Numbered from the stretch's first letter, positions 1 through 12,300 are shown. The stretch: DNA of 64,000 nt from Anniella stebbinsi (GCA_029215795.1 JARDYH010000002.1:295337973-295401972); one strand, 5' to 3'. Notes: generated from the letters alone by a model not told the origin. A program made the numbers and translations.

Positions 1-462
1 ATTGGAAAGTAATTTAGGTAATGCATAGGATAGGGTTAGGTATTGCTTTATTATTTTTGGCTGCAGCATTGTTCCAAAGGGATTTCACTGATATTGCACA
101 CCTTTTTACCTCTCTCTCTTTTCCAATGTAAATAAACTTAATGCTTTTAGGGTGTGCTTTCTTCCACGTAAACCTCAGTACTAAATTCAGCACCTTTCTG
201 CTTGGTTTTACTACTGTTTAAAAGTTTAGGCTATAGCTTGAAATAGAGAGTGCTGGCTTGGCCCCTCATTTCTGAAGCTGTAGGAGGGTCTGTAAGGTCA
301 GAGAGTCCCAAGCTCAGGCTGAGGTGGATATCAGGAATGGTGGCAGTCTACTGAGTAATTGTTTGCCCACGGCCTATACTGCAGGGAGTTTGGGCAACCC
401 CGTCTCACTCCCTTCGCTGGAAGCATTTAAGAAAGGAATCATAACTCAAATATACAATTTAT
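1..462. other. AT-rich DNA, nothing identified
   Basis: No reading frame, tRNA or repeat that I recognise is present. The right edge (463-480) is the first arm of an 18-bp direct repeat that brackets the next feature. Confidence 0.5.
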
Positions 463-480
463 AAATATACTTTTATACAA

Positions 481-1162
481 AGTATAAAAGTATACATATC
501 ACTGGCATGCGCATGAGGTGTGCCGAGTGTGCACAGGCACACCCTAATTTCCCGGGTCTGGTGGGTCTTTCGATAGTGCGCCCCGCAAGCCCTCAGCCCC
601 ATCCCAAACCCGAGGAGCAGATGTGGACTCTGGCTCTGCCTGGCTGAGGGAGGGGAGGCCCAGCCCAGCTGCCTCCTCCTGTTCCTCGCTGCCGCCACTC
701 TGGGCTGCTCTGCACGGGCAGAGGAAGGAGCAGCGGCAGCCGTGGCACACTGAGCCCTGGAACCAGGGTGGAGAAGATCGAGGCAAGGCTGTGGCAGCAG
801 CTCCCCTCCTTCCTTCCCACCCAGCCTGGTGTGGAGCTGGAGCGGGGAGCGGGAAGGAGGCAGATGCGCCCTGGAGCCAGGAAGGGGGGGGGAGAAGAAG
901 GCCAGAGCTCGGGGTAAGGTGTCGGCAGCGTCGGCAGCTCCCTTCCTCCTTCCCCGTCAGGGCTGGTGTGGAGCTGGAGTGGGAGGAGGCAGAGGCAGCA
1001 GTGGCAGCGGTGCTCCCTGCGCAGGTGGCCCCAGGTGCAGGTGACACTCCTGCTGCTTTCCCACCCCACCCCCACTTCTCCAATTGAGGGCATGGGGGTG
1101 GGAAAGGCCCCGATTCCCATGGTGCACACCCTAATGAAATGTGCTGTGCACACCTATGGTAC
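481..1162. repeat. GC-rich interspersed repeat with 18-bp flanking direct repeats
   Basis: The unit is bracketed by two identical 18-bp copies of AAATATACTTTTATACAA (463-480 and 1163-1180), which looks like a target-site duplication. Inside, GC content is far above the flanks, and a block around 805-845 recurs near 945-985 (both contain TGGTGTGGAGCTGGAG). The outer parts carry GGCACACCCTAAT and GCACACCCTAATGAAATG. A related but shorter copy lies at about 44405-44735 with the same outer motifs. The overlapping frames of up to 215 codons here are a by-product of GC richness. The family name is unknown to me. A duplication this long would suit LINE-mediated insertion better than a cut-and-paste transposon. 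Confidence 0.6.
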
Positions 1163-1180
1163 AAATATACTTTTATACAA

Positions 1181-1795
1181 TATGACCACATTTAGAATAC
1201 TGTGCACAATTCTGGTCACTGCACCTCAAAAAGGATCTTGTACAGCTAGAAAGGAGCAACCAAGGTGCTGAAAAGTGAAACCAAAACGATCAAGGGGGTG
1301 GAACAATTTCTCTACGAAGAATTACAATCTTTGGGCCTTTTTATCTTAGAAAAAAGGCAAGTGAGTGAGGAGGGTACACATGATAAAGATTTATAAAATT
1401 ATGCATGATTTGGACAAAGTGGATAGAGTGGCCATCCAATGAAGATGAGTGGTGTGAGATTCAGGGAAGTACTTATTCACATAGTGCATAGTTAGGCTAT
1501 GGAATTTACTACCACCAGATGTAGTGATGACAACCAACTTGAATAGCTTTAAAAAAGGGGATTAGACAAATTCATGGGGGGAAAGGCTATGATGGCTATA
1601 TAATACCTCCAAGATCAGAGGCAATATACCTCTTAATATCAGTTGCTGGGGAACATGAGCAAGAGGATGCTACTGCACTCATTTCCTGCTTGTGACATTC
1701 CCGGAGGCATCTTGTTGGCCACTGTGGGAACAGAATGCTGGACTAAATAGGCCTTTGGTTGGATCTAGCATGGTTCTAACATTTTTATGTAGGAT
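1181..1795 (+). mobile_element. CR1-type LINE, 3' end, degraded
   Basis: The stretch reads as the C-terminal reverse-transcriptase region and 3' UTR of a CR1 LINE. It begins with the equivalent of 'TVHNSGHCTSKRI', continues through a 'KIMHDLDKVDRVAIQ'-like part, and ends in the typical tail of GTTGCTGGGGAACATGAGC, TTGTTGGCCACTGTGGGAAC and GGATCTAGCATGGTTCT. Many stops and frameshifts show it is dead. It starts directly after the second 18-bp repeat, so the GC-rich unit seems to have landed next to or inside it. Confidence 0.75.
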
Positions 1796-1884
1796 GTCTA
1801 TCTGTAGTCATGATTGGTACACACTAGAGGTAACCTTCATGTTCAGAGTTAGTAAATTACTGAGTAACAGAAGTAAACAACATG

Positions 1885-2010
1885 AGTGGCCCATTGCCTT
1901 CATGTCCTGCTTCTGGAATTCTCAGAAGCATTTGCTGGCCACTGTGGGAAACTGGAGTAGATGGACCATTGGTCTGATCCAGCAGGGTTCACAGAGTTCC
2001 TCTTATGTGT
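1885..2010 (+). mobile_element. CR1 3'-UTR fragment
   Basis: The stretch contains TTCATGTCCTGCTTCTGG, TTGCTGGCCACTGTGGGAAA and ACCATTGGTCTGATCCAGC, which form the standard CR1 tail in this window. It is separated from the previous CR1 end by about 90 bases and could be a second insertion or a duplication. Confidence 0.6.
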
Positions 2011-3285
2011 GGCCCATTTTTTTCTTTGTCTTTGTCTTTTTTCCATGTTTTCATTGAACAGTTGGGCTGGATGTCCTTCAGTTTTGTTCATGCCCTATAT
2101 AAATCTAAGATACTATTATTTTAAAATTCCTTAATGTATGGATGCTGGCTTGACACACACTTATGCTAAGTCTGGCTCGTATCAGAGCCTTTCATCCTTC
2201 ACTTCCATGAAAAGTACAATCGCTTAAAATTAAAGTAAAACACAACAAAGTAATTAATCCTGTATGAATGTTCAAACATTTATGTTCCCCCCCACCTCCC
2301 TCAAGACTCTGCACTTCCTCTGTGTGCAATCCAAGAATCTTGGTAAAGTCTTTTTTGTCTGACGAAACAGAATTTTCAAATAACTGTGATTGTGCCATGA
2401 TAGTTTTACCTGAATCCTTTTAGATAACAAGCGGAGTATTGTATTTGGTTCATTTATCTCTGATCGAAGAGCACAAGAGCACAGCCATGTCACTCAAGGA
2501 ACATACTTCATAGGCAGTTTATGATAGTGAGATCAAGGACAGGTTCTAAAGAGAAAGGCATTCATCTGGAAAGCCAGAGAACTAGTATTAACAGTAACAT
2601 CCACTGAGTTGCCAAAAATAAATGAAGTCAGCAAAATGAAGGGATTGAAATCATGTCGTAATTAATGTATGCCCAGGGTTCACAAGAATTTCGTTCTGAT
2701 TCCCAAAATGGTTCAGTGTTGTGACATTTTCAGACAAGGCCAAGCTGCTCAGTTGCTAAATGAAATACTGGATGGCAGTGAAAGTATCTGTTTTGATGTA
2801 CTGGGGCAGGATTCAGCTCTGAGCCCCTTGCTACTATGGCCTGAATGCATTTCCCCCAAAACATGTTGATGTGCCTTTTCCATCAATATGCTTGCTTCTC
2901 CTCCCCCTTTCATTTCTCCTATTGTGGGATCTGAGCAAATCCTGCAACCTAAACTACTTACGATGCAACCCAAATCCACCAATTACATATAAATGGATCC
3001 TACAGACTTGACAGGGCTTATACTTGAACAAATGCCATTGCTGGTGGGAGAGGTTATTTGCTTGAAGGCAGTCAAATATTGGAATGGGGAACATTATGGA
3101 AAAACAAATGTATATGAACACAGGACACAAGTAGTTATTATGGGGACCTTACCCGCCCCTGTCCCCAACATAAATAGCAGTGACCCTGCTAAAGCAATCT
3201 CTTGTATTGATTTGCTTCTTCTATTCCTCCTACATGTATAAACTCCATTATGTAGAATATGCAGGAACTTTTTCTATGCTATGCT
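2011..3285. other. Unassigned sequence
   Basis: Short frames only, none with recognisable protein character. No tRNA, hairpin or terminal repeat is visible. Confidence 0.4.
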
Positions 3286-3620
3286 GGGCAAATTGGACAT
3301 GAAGAAGCCAACAACTATGAGCTTCTTCACATGAGTGAAATAAGGCACCCTCATGACTGGCCACTCATGGAAGTTTGCAGGTTCTTTTGATGTCGGTGTC
3401 AACCTCCTACACATCTCCCACGCCTTCCTCAGGTAATTCCGTTCTTTAAAAAACCTTGGCTATCCCAATTATGCTGAAAAATCTTGGGATTTCCTACCTT
3501 GTGAAGGAGAAGTTGCACTACAAAGTATCCACTAGAGGGCACTGTCCCATTCGGGGCTATGAGCACTGAGAGGAGAAGTTTTCCATTATACACCATGTGG
3601 TCACCCCTCTCTGCCCATGT
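3286..3620 (+). repeat. Old interspersed repeat, segment 1 (family A)
   Basis: It aligns by eye with 27010-27230: both have a 'GATTGGTCACTAATGGAAATTTGC'-like core (here GACTGGCCACTCATGGAAG), then CAACCTC, CTCCCA and ATTCCGT at matching spacing. The copies are well diverged, so this is an old family. It carries a CTCF-like motif listed separately. Confidence 0.5.
3529..3543 (+). promoter_or_regulatory. CTCF-like motif
   Basis: CCACTAGAGGGCACT matches the known vertebrate CTCF core (CCASYAGRKGGCRS). It lies inside the old repeat at 3286-3620. Occupancy is unknown; one motif by itself is weak evidence. Confidence 0.4.
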
Positions 3621-4375
3621 AATGCAGCCCATTACAATTGCACAAGAGAAGCAGGAAGCAAGGCAACATGATTTCCCCTTAATCTAAAGAAGCCCTAAAT
3701 CTCAAAGTATATACCCTGTGCGTCAAGTGATTCTCTGCTTCCCCTGTTTGTTTGTAATCCATGTTGTCCGTTTCACATTAAGGTAGTGAAAGGAACTGGT
3801 TTCATTAATCTTAGCTGTTTTAGCTGCTTACTGTTCCTTAATTAGAACAGTAATATGAAAACAAGCAAGCATTTTTGCTTTCTACTTTATTGCATAATGC
3901 GGTGGAGTGCATGTTTATAGATCCTGTTCTCCCACCCACTGATGTGATTTTAGAACTCTTCACATACCTAATTACTGGTACAAGACCAAAAGTCTACAAA
4001 TATCAGCCCAAAGGGAACATTTTGAAAAAGTATCTCTCTCCCTCTCTTTTGTGCATTCTCTCTCTTCCTCACTCAGCAAATAGTGTGTTTCTTATTTATC
4101 TCAGGTTTCTTATTTTGTAATTAAATTTCCCTCCAGAAATCTAATATCCGGGAATAATTTAACACCTGCAATTTATGTGAATTTTTGTGACTGAAATCTG
4201 AAGTTCAGGCTGCATGTGTAATTACTCTTCTATTAAGGCTTATCATCATCGCATTGATTTTTGCATATATTTAAGCTTTAATATAATTAACACAGAGTGT
4301 ATTTTTCAAACACCCATGACAAACTGAGGATAACATTTCATTTATCTCTAGGGCCCAAGCATTATATTTTGGGGC
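3621..4375. other. Unassigned AT-rich sequence
   Basis: No gene or recognised repeat. Several TA-rich runs and short frames only. Confidence 0.4.
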
Positions 4376-4695
4376 CAAATATGTATTTTATTTTATTTAT
4401 TTATTTGTGACCACTGAATATCATAAAATCCCTCAGCGGTCCACAATCATTATTAAAATACATTTAAATACAACATTAACAACACAACATTAAAAACCCA
4501 ACTACAATTAAAAAAAGCAATTCAAGGAGGAGTAAAAGCAAGATTGATTTATTTTACACCCTGGTGAAAGCCTGGGTGAACAAGTGTGTGTGTTAGGAGG
4601 TGTTTAAAAGATGTTACATTTCCTGCCTCTCACACTGTACAAGGGAAGGATTTCAAGAGAGTGAGTGGCCAAAGCTACAGAGAAGGCCCACCATT
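4376..4695 (-). mobile_element. L2-like LINE, 3' end (minus strand)
   Basis: Read on the minus strand, it ends in a TAAATAAAATAAAATA-type tail and is preceded by an A/C-rich 3' UTR. A remnant coding part around 4640-4690 (ACTCTCTTGAAATCCTTCC and GGGCCTTCTCTGTAGC on the minus strand) resembles the 'GRAF' block that closes L2 ORF2. The structure matches 36790-37510 and 58145-58500. Confidence 0.5.
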
Positions 4696-4719
4696 GGGGT
4701 TCATCATGGCAACATTCTG

Positions 4720-5050
4720 ACCATTTTGGAATGACCAGCAAGGCCTTGCAGCACAGGCACAGGCTCCCTCCCACACACATACCATAATCCCATTCATAAA
4801 GTCTCGTGATTTATACTTAGAACCAGACATGGCATTTTGGGGTGTGTAGGTGTGTGGGTGAACTAGACATATATTCACATATGTTTTGGGCCTGTAAATC
4901 CCGCCTACAGTACTGCTTCTCACTGTCTCTATGATCAATGCCCCTGTTTATTAGGTGCTTTGTCCCTCCCACCAGCTGTCTCTACCTCCTGCCTAAGCGC
5001 AAAGAGCTCTGGGAATAGTGGTTGTTGAGAGAGCATGTCATGTAGGGCAT
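4720..5050 (+). repeat. Old interspersed repeat, family A (outer segments)
   Basis: It aligns with the repeat at 26905-28690: CACAGGCTCCCTCCCACACA and CTCGTGATTTA correspond to 26955-27015. The part from GTGTGTGGGTGAACTAGACA to TGTCCCTCCCACCAGCTGTC corresponds to 27700-27812 joined to 28573-28600. The segment holding the CTCF-like motif is missing here. This copy shows what the 27-kb copy looked like before a CR1 landed in it. Confidence 0.55.
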
Positions 5051-5250
5051 TAAGGGATGCCCTCTCCCCCATGCTTGGGCCCTGTACATCTGGTAAAGTG
5101 GATTCTAATCCACAAAAAGCTTATGTCATAAAAAAATGTGTTAGTTGTTAAAGTGCCACAAGACTCTTTCTCATTATAACATATAATCATTTAATATCAT
5201 CATGCATGTGACTATTAAGATGTAAACAGCACAGGGAAAAGCCCTGGGTT

Positions 5251-5490
5251 TCATTTAATTATTTATTTATTGGATTTATATCCTGCTTTTTTTCCTCCAA
5301 GGAACCCAAGGCAGCGTACATAACCCTCCTCTCCATTTTATCCTCCCCACAACCCTGAGAGGTAGGTTGGGCTGAGAGTTTGTGACTGGCTCAAAGTCAC
5401 CCAGTGAGCTTCCATGCCCAAGTGGGGACTAGAACCCGGATCTCCCAACTCCCAGTCCAACGCTGTATCCACCACATCACACTGGCTCCA
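5251..5490 (-). mobile_element. tRNA-derived SINE (MIR-like), minus strand
   Basis: On the minus strand it begins GAGCCAGTGTGATGTGGTGG, has a B-box-like GGGTTCTAGTCC, then a core with CACTGGGTGACTTTGAGCC and CAACCTACCTCTCAGGG, and ends in a GGATATAAATCCAATAAATA tail. This is the layout of the tRNA-headed, MIR-like SINEs of amniotes. Related copies are at 52490-52665 and 59638-60020. Confidence 0.7.
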
Positions 5491-6614
5491 AGTTTAATCT
5501 ATTTGAGTAATTGATTGAGCTGAGAAACACTTGTACAAAAGAGCATCTGCCATGGCCCTTCTTCACCAACAACATAAGTAAAGTACAAGATGGAACTGTT
5601 AATGATTTTATGGAGAGAGCGGGTAAGGCACTGGGGGCTGCTGTACTATATGTATTACTATTGTTATACTTGTGTTATACATGGAAGGAATAGCACATTC
5701 CAAAATCCCAGGAGTCTTGCAATATCAGAAAAGGCCATTATTTACAGAATAGCCCTATCTGCATAATACCAGTGCAAGCTGGTTTCTAAGTTTCATATTA
5801 ATGCATATTAGCATCCTAAGGAACCTATCTGATAATGCTTATACAGGGAGACTTAAGGAGCTTAGCAATGTTCACACCTCCATGAAAAAAAATAATACAG
5901 TTAAGTTCTCCCTTTAAATAAACTTTATAAGCAAGTCTATTAACAGTTATCTATTATCTGCCACAAGGGGAAACATGTAGACAGTTCTGGAGTGTCTTCT
6001 AAATCTCTAACTGCTGAGCATTAGGCAATAAATTACATGAGACAAAGAGAGCTGCTTTTATTGGATGCTGCAATTTTATTTAACCACATGGGCATGTTTA
6101 AGTTGAATACAAGGGAAATTATCTTTATCCCCAAGAGCACTAAAAATAACATTCCAGAAATTAAGCTTGCCGCTCACACAATATATATTCAAAATGTTTT
6201 CATGCCAGCCTGTAGTAGTTGAGGATCTCAATGGATCTATGACATAGGTCTATCCAGAGTCTCAACTAGTTTACAGCAGAAGAAACCATGTAAGCCAAGA
6301 CTCCGGGTTATATGAATTCATTGTACACAGACAAAAGTTGGTTTATCCAAACATTATGCAGGCCATGTGTTTATTTACTAAATTTGTAAATCACACCCTC
6401 TGACTATTAGGCACCTGGGATGATTTACAGTAAAAATATGGTTATTACTTCTCATAAAACAAGGAAACAAGGCACACACAGGAAGTGGCAGGGGAACCCA
6501 TACAATAAAAATTGAGGGCAGCATTAAAATTAAACTTGAAGAGTGACCTTAATTACTGCCCATCTAAAACAAAATAAGGAAGGAGTTGACCTGCTTCCCT
6601 TGGGAGGGAGTTAA
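5491..6614. other. Unassigned sequence
   Basis: AT-rich, with no supported gene or repeat. Confidence 0.4.
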
Positions 6615-6765
6615 AAACATGAGAAGGGCCATGCTGGATCATACCAAGGGTCCATCTAGTCCAGCACTCCGTTCAAACTGTCGACCAGGAACCTGCAAGC
6701 AGGACATGAGTGCACAGCACCCTCCCACCCATGTTCCCTGCAACTGCTGTATATAGCAGTTCCAC
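6615..6765 (-). mobile_element. CR1 3'-UTR fragment (minus strand)
   Basis: It contains CCATGCTGGATCATACCAAG, GGTCCATCTAGTCCAGCACT and AGCAGGACATGAGTGCA, the reversed CR1 tail seen at 25110 and 27813. Confidence 0.7.
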
Positions 6766-9700
6766 AATCTGTGCTACTATGGAAAAGACCATGTTTTGAG
6801 AGTCCAACAAATGAGAATACTGATTACAAAAAAAGTCCAGGTTGGAGGCTGACAGTAATTTTTAAGAGAGTTGAATGTGGTGTGATGGAGCACGAACTTG
6901 CTTCTGTTCTGCTGCCTTCTCCACAAAATCAGGTTCGACCAGTCTGCTGTGTTCCCTGACCCCTTGCCCTAAAGAGATGGAATTGGGGTGGGGTGCCCTC
7001 ATAGAGAGAACACCCCCCATTTCACCACATTAGAGCAAACTGTCAGGGAATGCAACAAAACTCTGTTTTTATAAACCGAAAATGCACAGCTGTGCATCAG
7101 CAAAGTAAAGGATAAGAGCTCCCTCCACAAATGCACAGATTCTCCCTTCAGATCCTGCCTTGGATAACTTGGAATTTTTGCTTCTCCTCAGAACAGCTGG
7201 CATAATGGGAGGGGGGAGGGAGGAGCTATTACTTCCTCCTCACCCCTACCCGGAAGTATGTTTTTCTGAGTTTTAGGGACAGCCAGCTCTGCTGTATAAA
7301 ACCGAAGGAGCAGAGCCGATTTCATCCTACTGCGGAGAATAAGAGCAAAGCGCTTTCCTCCCATGCTCATCAAGACGAAGCCACAGTCAATAGACAGGCC
7401 CTGCCTGCAGGCTTATTATCGAAAAGGCAAGACAGAAAAGGGGGTGGAAGGATGGGGTGGTGAGAAGGGGCATATGAAAGACCATACGCATGAGGTCAGG
7501 TATCAATTTTTAAAGTTAAATAGCAGTTCTTATGGTGACCAGCTGAAATAGGAACAGTTAAGGAAGTGGAGGAGCCTAAAGGAGCTCTTTGTGTCGTGTA
7601 TGTCCACCCCACCCCGCAACAGAGCTATTTCCCTCTGCTAAAGCCTGGTGGAGTGGCAGTTGCCAAGTGACAGTTGAGGGAAGGAGGAGTTGAGGAGGAG
7701 ACTTTCAGCAGAGCTGATGGAACAGCCATGGTTCCTATCTCTTTCTTCTACAGCCTGATGGAAGGGCTGCTATCCCCCTTACCTCCAGTTTGCTTGCATT
7801 AGCATAGCTCAATCAGATCTTTTCCACCATCACACAGCAAATAACTGAAGTCTACAGTTGTTCCATATTTACTGGAGGTGTACCTATCCTGAACAAATTT
7901 TGCAATGTGTAGAAGGGACCTGTTATTTTGTTATAAGGAAATCATGTTTGATTTTAACGTCTTGTCTGGTTTCCTTAAATGTAAGTATCGAAATTGCAAG
8001 CATGTAAACACGTTTTTAGAATAGCAACTTAAATTCTGAAGGACCAGTTACCAAATTATCATTAACAAAACAAAAGTCTGTGCTAAATTTTAAGTGCTTT
8101 TTAGAAGTGGAGTTGCCATAACAACTTGATGCAAAAAATCTTTGGTGGCAACTTTGTACTGAAACCCATTGAAACTAAATAACCCTGCTCTTGTGTTAAT
8201 ACTTAGCCAGCCTGGTAGATACTATTGGTTGTAGAAAATTAAAACTTTTTAAACAGGGGAACTACTTTTGCTGAAGTAAAAGAAACCTCTTAAATGTAAG
8301 TGTTTTTCTTCTCTCTCTCTCTCTCTTTTTAAAAAAGCATAATTTGTCAGACATTAAAATAACAAAAGGTCTTTGAAAAAGGATTATGGCTTCTGATGTT
8401 TCGCCACTAGAATGGATTTACATTATGTTCCACTGATGTTGTAATCTTGAATTCTGAGGTAATGTTTTAGCCCTTTCTTTTCACATAAATAAAGATTTCA
8501 GTGATAGCACTTCATTTCTTCTATGGAACTTTCCTTTATTTTTCAAACTCCTCATTTTCTCTTGCTTAAACTATTTCATCAGAATAACATACAAACTCTA
8601 TGCAATTCTTTATTAGGAGAGAAGGGAAAGAGAACATCAGTGTATCAAATCAACTTCTACCTAGTTTTTTAATGGAGAATTTTGGTTTTATATAGAGGGT
8701 TTTTTGTGGGGAAAAACTTTACAAAATTATTACTTTGAGTCCCTACAGTCAGAAGACAAAACAAAAGAGGTCTTTCGCTGCAATTCTAAAGTATCAACTA
8801 CTGATTGTAGAACTTAAAGCTCTATGTTTACATGTTAAGTGGTTTGTTAATCTGATCAACTTCATTTCCCCTTGAACCCCAATGGCATGGATTTTGACAT
8901 CTCTCTCTATGTTGTATAGATTTAATTAGTACTAAATCTCTTTTTAGATACTCAACCACTGCCTCCCTTTCTCATAACTGAAGAAATAAAATAATATTCT
9001 GTTTTAAATGTCTGGGAAGGGGAGGCAAAAGGTGGGAACAACTGTATGCAAATAAAGAGCTGCTTATCAACCAGGGGACAAGGAAGTCTTCTCAACTCCA
9101 CCTCCTGAAAGAGAGATCTTTCCTCCAGCCACTTGCCTGGTTGGCAAGTAAGCATTACATTGCCACAAGCTTTTACACTTCCATCTGCCTTTCAAAATAA
9201 AAAAAGTATATTCAATATGGTGTGTGTGTGTTTCTCCCCCTTCCCCCTTTCCTTTCTTGAGAGTGGATTAAAGGGATATGAATTTTCTGCTTCAAAAGAG
9301 CCAGCAAGGTGGAAATAGACTTTGTAATTACCTTAAACAAGCAGGTAATAAAGGAGATATTGTGAGGAAAGCGGGTATCTTCAGGACTTGGCATTCCATA
9401 TTACTAGAGTTCAAGCTAACTGCATTCCATTCTTACTAGAATTCTCAATGATTTCGATGTGCTAAACATTCCACTTGCCTTTTCTGCAGCCCATTTGACT
9501 GAAGGAAACCCTACCAAAATTGTCAGTTTGAGTTTAGATTTGCTCTACAATTTATTTGTTTTTAACTCAAGAAAATTAATAGTTGAACCTTCCCAAGTCA
9601 AAAAGTAATCCTCAAGCCAGAAGACTGCAAACTTAAAGTCTGAGGCAGACACTTAGATCCACCTCTTTTCTTTCATTAGGTTGTAGTATAGCAGTCAAAG

Positions 9701-10469
9701 GATAGCATCCACTTTTGTCCCGGTGCTAGCACTAATGATGTTCCACTAGCAAAAACTGATGCTTGTATAACATAACTTGTGCAATGCCTTGTTTTGGAGG
9801 AAAAAAATCCCCTTTTTTTGCCACCTTCCCACTGATTTGAAATGCTGTTTTGCCCCATTGTGCTAGTTATGTTGAACAGGCATCATCATTAGCACTATAG
9901 CATTGGAAGAACATTGGATACTACCCAATAAGCCAAATAAGCCTGCTAGAGTCCAGTATATTTTCCTACATTCCAAAAAGCACATTTTACATTGAAGTGT
10001 TATCAATCTGAAATTTATATTGTTGTGAAGCCCCTCAGGTTCAAAACATTCAAGTAATGAAATCATGGGCACTGTGATTGGCATGACAATATATACCTAC
10101 ATGTTGGGCACATAATGGAGGCTGGTTCATATATCACTTGATTTGTTTACACTTGATTTGCCTATATTTGATTACTGTACAGGATGTTCAAATTAACAGC
10201 ATTTCATTTGAGTTGATATGAAAGTTGGGAGAGAGTTGTAGCCTTGACTGCCCATTCCCAGATGCAAGCTCTCCTGTCCTACTGCAGCCACCAAGTGATG
10301 AACATGCTTATGAACCACAACTCTTAAATAAAGGAATGTTTGTACCCAATAAATAGGTTCAGTTGGAGGATATAAGCCTGATTTCAAAAAAGAAAAGGCA
10401 AGCTGCTACACTGTATTCTGATCTACTTAAGGCCCAGACTTTAGGTTGAGTGAGGTTAGGTGAAATATT
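6766..10469. other. Mostly unique sequence; CT and GT microsatellites
   Basis: No gene found in 3.7 kb. A (CT)n run lies near 8309-8326 and a short (GT)n near 9220. Around 7290-7300 a TATAAAA-like string is followed by a GC-richer 100-bp patch, but no reading frame, CpG cluster or splice pattern supports a promoter. The rest is AT-rich and shows no internal repeats. Confidence 0.45.
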
Positions 10470-10650
10470 TTCATAGGAAGGTACCTTATAGCAAGTTAGA
10501 TCATTTAGCTCCATATACTCTAGATGGACTAGCAGTAGCTCATCTGGGTTTCAATCTTTCCTAGCCATACCTGGAGATGACAGGGACTGAACCTGGAGCC
10601 TTTATTGTGCTAAGCATGTTCTCAAGCTCTGAACTACAGCCCTTCACCAT
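10470..10650 (-). mobile_element. tRNA-Ala-type SINE, degraded (minus strand)
   Basis: Its layout matches the reversed SINEs at 13131 and 23196: CATAGGAAGGTACCTTATA is the 3' tail, CTACCTGGAGATG-like CATACCTGGAGATGAC is the linker, and GAACCTGGAGCC plus TGAACTACAGCCC are the B and A box regions of the tRNA head. It has many point differences. Confidence 0.7.
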
Positions 10651-10686
10651 TATGGAAGTACATAGTTTCATACAGCAGGTCACAAA

Positions 10687-11031
10687 GGCTGCCTCTACAA
10701 GAGGCATTTAAAGCTCTTTCAAGGCACATTAAAAAATTTACCTCTACAAGAACGGAGCGCAAATCGGGCGTAGAGGCGCGTTTTTTCTCCAATTATGCAC
10801 ATTATCGAATGCGCGTTAAATAGCGAGTTTTATTTTGCTCCGGCCGTTAAAGCGCATTTTGACTATGTGAACAAGCGATTCTCCGCATGTCAACAGTTTA
10901 AATCGCGTTTCGGTCGTCCAGTAATGCGCTTCGCCGCCTCTCGTACAGAGGTATTAGGCGTAACTGCGCTTCTGCGAATATGTGCATAATCGCCTAACCA
11001 GGCGTAAAGGTGAATTCTTGTAGATGAGGCC
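10687..11031 (+). mobile_element. Harbinger-like MITE, copy 1
   Basis: A 345-bp unit with matching ends: GGCTGCCTCTACAAG on the left and, reversed, GGCCTCATCTACAAG on the right. It is flanked by AAA on both sides (10684-10686 and 11032-11034), a 3-bp target duplication. The interior is CpG-rich and repeats strings such as GCGCATT and AATGCGC. It has no credible coding capacity; the short frame at 10795-10989 is incidental. Homologous copies are at 25576 and 47504, plus a long relative at 50066. A 3-bp duplication and GG-starting ends suit the PIF/Harbinger group, but the family assignment is inference. Confidence 0.75.
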
Positions 11032-11189
11032 AAAGTGATTGGTCCTGAATCAGAAACCCAATGGGCAACTGCATGGAACCTTGCAGCAATCAACACCTGT
11101 TTCAGTCCAGCTAACTTTCAATCCAGCTAGCTCCAACTAAAACTCTCAGGTCTCACTGAGCTGTGGCTCTCAATTACACTGAGTAATTG

Positions 11190-11300
11190 ATTTAGGGTGC
11201 AATTCTATGCATATTTATACAGAAAAAGCCCTACAACTCCCAGCATTCCTCAGTCATGCTAGCCGTGGAATGTGGGGAATTGTAGATTGCACCTTTTATA
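11190..11300. repeat. Short palindromic repeat (hairpin MITE)
   Basis: CCCTACAACTCCCAGCATTC is answered some 40 bases later by GGAATGTGGGGAATTGTAG, so the strand can fold back. The left flank (GGGTGCAATTCTATGCAT) resembles the palindromic family at 16318 and 49820. Confidence 0.5.
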
Positions 11301-12060
11301 TTTATAGGAAGCGTGCCTCCAACCAAGAACTGTGGTCTAGTGCCTTTTACCACGAGGTTGGATATTTATGCTTTTTGCAGCATGAAACTACGTTTCCAGT
11401 GTTATCATGAAATGTTCTGCTTTCAAACACAAGGGGGAGCTCTCACCATGCCAATCTTTTATGCCAACCAATGTGACACAAGATGGACATTCCTCTGGCA
11501 CCATAACCTATTCCTTATTGTGTTGTTTAGAATGCTTTAACTTTTTCTGGGATTACCAACATCTGAAAAAGTAGAAAGCTAACAACAATCCAGGAAAAAA
11601 AGAAAATCCCTTCCACAAAGAACATTCAGGGCTAGCTCTGAAGAGTTGCCCAGAAAGGTCAGATTTGCAAGCAGTCCATTCGAGGGGCCAGGGCTAGCTA
11701 GGAGAGTCCTCAGCAGTCAGGATTAAGTGCTAAGGGATGTCAATCAAAGGGCCTAGAGGTAGGTAGGTGAGATTTAAGGCAGGCAAGTGGACAGGTTCAG
11801 AAAGGCAGAAAGACCCCAGGAATCCGCACTAATTCACACATTAAGAACTTGCTCAGGCTAGAGAGACATCCATAAGACAGTGGCTATGTAAGGTTAACAG
11901 AACCTTTAGTGGTTCCCCAGGTCAGCTGACTCTGCTTCACTGACAAGCTGCAAACTTTATTTCTACCACCATCAGGATAGTGGTGTTGAGCCATAAGTCT
12001 GTTGAACCATAAGCCATTTCCTCTATCTGCAAAGCTGTTCCAGATCACCTGGCTAGTGAT
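11301..12060. other. Unassigned sequence
   Basis: No gene or repeat recognised. Confidence 0.4.
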
Positions 12061-12061
12061 C

Positions 12062-12262
12062 AGCAGTAGCTGCTTACAAATGTGTAGTGTGTTGATGAGG
12101 GATGGGGGAGACAGGATGAAACCCTAGTGCAACCTTTTTGGGCCTTGGGTAGATTTGGCAATTTGAGAAACTGTCCTGGGCACCGCCTCAAAATGGCTGC
12201 CATGATAGGAGGTCTGGCAACAGACAAGAAACACACCCAAGAGACTGAATAGAAGACAGAGG
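12062..12262. repeat. Interspersed repeat, family C
   Basis: It shares with 22600-22765 the ordered blocks GAGAAACTGTCCTGGGCACC, CAAAATGGCTGCCATG and a preceding 'GGTAGATTTGGCAATTTG'-like string. Two diverged copies are enough to call a repeat; the class is uncertain, perhaps a hAT-type element. Confidence 0.5.
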
Positions 12263-12300
12263 TGGAGTCTGAGCCCCAAAACATGAAGGGAATCACCACA

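Noticed and set aside
544..1191. Overlapping long frames on both strands (up to 215 codons)
   Set aside because: They lie in a GC-rich repeat where stops are rare. Frames on both strands are equally long, low in complexity and unlike any protein family I know.
7280..7400. Core promoter with a TATA-like string
   Set aside because: A single TATAAAA in AT-rich DNA without an exon, CpG island or frame downstream.
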